From Anaeromyces robustus (taxonomy: Eukaryota; Neocallimastigomycota; Neocallimastigomycetes; Neocallimastigales; Neocallimastigaceae), in the NCBI GenBank assembly GCA_002104895.1, contig MCFG01000138.1, positions 138,501 to 149,688 on the forward strand: a stretch of DNA of 11,188 nucleotides, read 5' to 3'. Below are positions 8,583 to 11,188 of this stretch, piece after piece. The position numbers and the translations under genes were made by a program. Within the stretch, counting starts at the first letter, position 1; every line of letters begins with the position of its first letter. The notes beneath the pieces were generated by a model. The model had not been told where the DNA came from. It saw only the letters and a list, made by a program, of their open reading frames with translations, and did no database searches.

Positions 8583-11188
8583 ATATTTTATATATATACT
8601 AAAAAACTAAAATTTTAATTTAATTATTATATAAATTATTAGATTTAAAGAAAATATAATTACGAAAGTAAGTTATTTTAAAATTTAATTGAAAATCATT
8701 AGGAATATCAATAATAATAATAATTCATTTGGAATATCAATAATAATTAATAATATTCTATTTACAATTTAAAATCTAAATTAATACATTAATATAATAG
8801 GTTTTAAGAATATTCATTATTTTATTTAATACGTAAGTTAAAGAACTTAATAATAAATGAATATATATTCATTCTTATTTAATAAACTTTTATATTATTA
8901 ATATTTTTAACATTAATTATTATTAATAATATTTTATTAGAATTGCTTTCCCACTTTGTAAGATTATCAAACATATAAATATAAAATATAAAATATAAAA
9001 TATAAAACATAAAATATAAAATATAAAATATAAATATAAATATAAATATAAATATAAATATAAATATAAATATAAATATAAATATAAATATAAATATAAA
9101 TATAAATATAAATATAAATATAAATATAAATATAAATATAAATATAAATATAAATATAAATATAAATATAAATATAAATATAAATATAAATATAAATATA
9201 AATATAAATATAAATATAAATATAAATATAAATATAAATATAAATATAAATATAAATATAAATATAATATATATTGTAAACATATTAATCTTAAAAATAA
9301 TTTTTTTTTGTATATATATTTTTTAGGTACACAAATTTTTGCTAGATCATTAGTACCAAAAGGAGGAAAACTAGCAGCATATCCAGATGTTTCATTTTTT
9401 GAAGGAAGACAATTATTGTATTATATTATTATATAATTATTTATTTTAATTAAATTAATAAACTAAAAATTTATAATTAAAACATCATTTATTAATTTAT
9501 AATTAAAAATATTATTTATATTATATATTAAAATTAAATAACAATTTTTTAAAGCGTTTTGTTAGATGTTGTATCATTTATCCTTTATCTTTTATTTCAA
9601 TTTATTGTTGTAAGTATCTTTTTATTTTTTAATAATAAAAGATAATAAAAATGTATATAGCTTATAAGCATTATACTTATATATACTTATAAATTTTAAT
9701 TTAATATTTCTTTTTTATGGTTATTTCTATATTAATTTCATAGTTTCCATTTATTTATATTAATCCGACACCATTCAATAAAAAAAATGCATTATGTAAA
9801 ACTTATTCTTTTATGGAATTAAAATATAATATAGCCGTTTTTATTTTGGTATATATTATTATATATAATCCATAATATTATAGTTTATTTTTATAAATAT
9901 AATAGATTAAAAAAAAAAATAAAAATAATAATTTATTTATATTTATATTTATATATATATATGGTATTTTATATTTAATGTTATTCATAACAACTTAAAT
10001 TAAAAATATAATAATAATATTTCTAATGAAATATATATTAGAGTTTTGCAACAGTAATTCTTAGAGCTTATAAAGCAGATTTTGCATGTTTTATATTTAT
10101 AGTTATGTTTTTATATATAATATATGAAACATATGAATTATTAACTACTCATCCATATTATCATAAACATGTTAATAATTTAAGAGCTGGTATGTGGACC
10201 ATGGTTCTTGGTATGTCTATTGTTGATTTATTTGCTTTACTTTTTGGTAAAGGAAAATCATTTTTCAGTATTATATTACCTATAATTGGAGTATGTTCAT
10301 TTGTTATAGGTTTCCTTTTAAGTATATATCAATATAAAAAACATATTGAAGCAATTTATAAAAGATATAAAACAAAAAGACTTGAAGAAAAGTATAGATA
10401 TAATCGAGATCATGGTATAACCAGTTCCAATGATTCAGAAAATGAATCACAAGTATCATCAGAAAATGATCATAATGAAAAATTAATTTCAGTTGATTCC
10501 TATGATTCATCAGGAAATATTAATAATAAAAAGAAACACAATAAAAAGCAAGAAGTAGAAGAAAGTGAAGAATCAGAAGAAGATGATGATGATTCATCTC
10601 ATTCAGGAAGTTTTGTATTAAATGATAGAATTTCAGAAAGAATTACATCATTTGGATCACTTAGAGAAATAGGTTTATATTAATTAAATATGTTTTTTTT
10701 ATATTTAATAATATGGAATATATATTTGATAAAAAAAGTTTTTCTTATAAGAATTATATAAATTATTACTAATTTATTTTAATATATTATAATTTAAAGT
10801 TAATGATAAGGTTTCAAATGAACCAATTATAGTTTATAATTATATTAATGAATTTGAATTGTCATGTCGTTTTATCTGGTAAGATATATATAAATAGAAA
10901 TGTATTTCATTTTATATATATATATATATATTTTACTTTTAGATTGAATATCAAATAATATGTATATATATTTTTTAATTTTAAAATAATTATAGGAGTA
11001 ATGAAACTAATGAAGCATTTCAATTAATGAAAGAATTATATGAAGAAAGGTAAATTAAAAATAAATAATATATTCAATATCAACATTTATTAATATTAAT
11101 AAATATTTATTTATTTAATTTATTATAATTTTATAAAATAAATAGTTTAGACCAATATATAAGTAATCCATTAGTAAGTATTGAATAA
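7681..11188 (+). CDS. Gene B: 5' part of a TmcB/TmcC-like multi-pass membrane protein with TPR-like region (partial, 15 exons)
   Basis: Exons I assign: 7681-7734, 7877-7961, 8043-8153, 8276-8329, 8451-8481, 8643-8667, 8801-8832, 8941-8957, 9327-9417, 9555-9609, 9744-9848, 10042-10672, 10800-10878, 10996-11049, 11146-11173. All introns are GT-AG and phases join to exactly 484 codons with no stop. The start ATG has A at -3. Helices lie near residues 34-56, 92-108, 121-142, 167-191, 213-230, 234-251, 271-288 and 294-313. Motifs include NGLYSFMYIISSKTVINP at the front and HPYYHKHVNNLRAGM before helix 7. A charged cytosolic-type linker (about 314-430) has an acidic Glu/Asp/Ser run near 389-407. 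Residues 448-475 (ELSCRFIW, then EAFQLMKELYEES) look like the first TPR helix. This is the N-terminal layout of TmcB/TmcC-like proteins (family from memory). The gene appears to continue past the window through the GTAAGT donor at 11174. If that donor is not used, TAA at 11186-11188 ends the protein early. Confidence 0.82.
8516..8584. repeat. (AAAT)n microsatellite in a gene B intron
   Basis: About 69 bp of perfect AAAT repeat lies in the intron 8482-8642, in the same orientation as the other three long AAAT arrays. Confidence 0.95.
8643..8667 (+). other. 25-nt microexon of gene B
   Basis: It is bounded by TTATTAG (ending 8642) and a consensus GTAAGT donor (8668). One base completes a Lys codon with the two bases left from the previous exon, then FKENIITK follows in frame and ends in phase 0, as required by the next exon. 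Confidence 0.75.
8941..8957 (+). other. 17-nt microexon of gene B
   Basis: AATTGCTTTCCCACTTT lies between TTATTAG and GTAAGA. It enters with one base and leaves with one base, converting the phase of the exon at 8801-8832 into that needed by the exon at 9327. Without it the 9327 exon would be read in a frame that meets TAG. The joined peptide, NTIAFPLCTQIFA, makes a plausible helix end. Confidence 0.8.
8978..9266. repeat. Heptamer then hexamer satellite: (ATAAAAT)n to (ATAAAT)n
   Basis: The intron 8958-9326 is filled by about six copies of a 7-nt ATAAAAT unit (one copy has C in place of T) followed by about 40 copies of the 6-nt ATAAAT unit, almost perfect. This makes it the longest intron of either gene (369 nt). 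The opposite strand reads as an Ile-Phe repeat, an artefact of the satellite. Confidence 0.95.
11174..11188 (+). other. Last donor of gene B (GTAAGT) versus TAA at the window end
   Basis: After SLDQYISNPL the sequence reads GTAAGTATTGAATAA. Read through, it adds VSIE and a stop. Spliced at the consensus GTAAGT, the TPR-like helix continues beyond the window. The second is more likely, because a TPR cut off after its first helix would be unusual. Confidence 0.6.

Noticed and set aside
8879-9283. Minus-strand Ile-Phe repeat open frame
   Set aside because: Translation of the ATAAAT satellite, with no start context or homology.
10304-10510. Minus-strand 68-residue open frame
   Set aside because: Antisense shadow of the large gene B exon.
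10105-10683. ATG at 10105 as the start of a separate 192-residue membrane protein
   Set aside because: The open frame extends upstream to the acceptor at 10041 and joins phase-correct to earlier exons. Met here lies in the middle of a helix.

Overview
The window looks like nuclear DNA of a very AT-rich, intron-dense eukaryote. The best guess is an anaerobic gut fungus (Neocallimastigomycota, the Piromyces/Neocallimastix/Anaeromyces group). A dictyostelid or another AT-rich protist is possible but fits less well, because the genes are cut into many tiny exons. The case rests on codons ending almost only in A or T, GTAAGT/GTAATA donors with TAG/AAG/CAG acceptors, long AAAT microsatellites, and coding islands of only 11-630 nt. 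The species call is inference.

Two genes, both on the + strand, can be rebuilt exon by exon so that every splice phase agrees. Gene A (1-3693) is the 3' part of a membrane protein: the end of a TPR-like region, a Ser/Gly-rich linker, then four transmembrane helices separated by two large loops. Gene B (7681 to the window end) is the 5' part of the same kind of protein: about eight transmembrane helices, an acidic Ser-rich linker, then the start of a TPR-like region. Together they show the two ends of one architecture (membrane block - TPR - membrane block) resembling the TmcB/TmcC ('tiny macrocysts') family. They are probably tandem paralogues. The cellular role of the family is poorly known. 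Gene A has 14 exons, including 18-nt and 11-nt microexons, and a possible nonsense codon at 2328. Gene B has 15 exons in view, including microexons of 17, 25, 31, 32 and 28 nt.

The spacer between the genes (3694-7680) has no convincing protein gene. It holds AAAT arrays, a complete tRNA-derived SINE (4414-4918) with a 13-bp target-site duplication and an A tail, a repeat into which the SINE inserted, several short tandem repeats, a perfect 36-bp palindrome, two CACGTCACTT direct repeats, and a T/A-rich tandem repeat upstream of gene B. The SINE stands out because its base composition is nearly balanced in an otherwise extremely AT-rich sequence.

Microsatellites also lie inside introns: AAAT then AAT arrays in gene A, and an AAAT array plus about 240 bp of AAATAT repeat in gene B.
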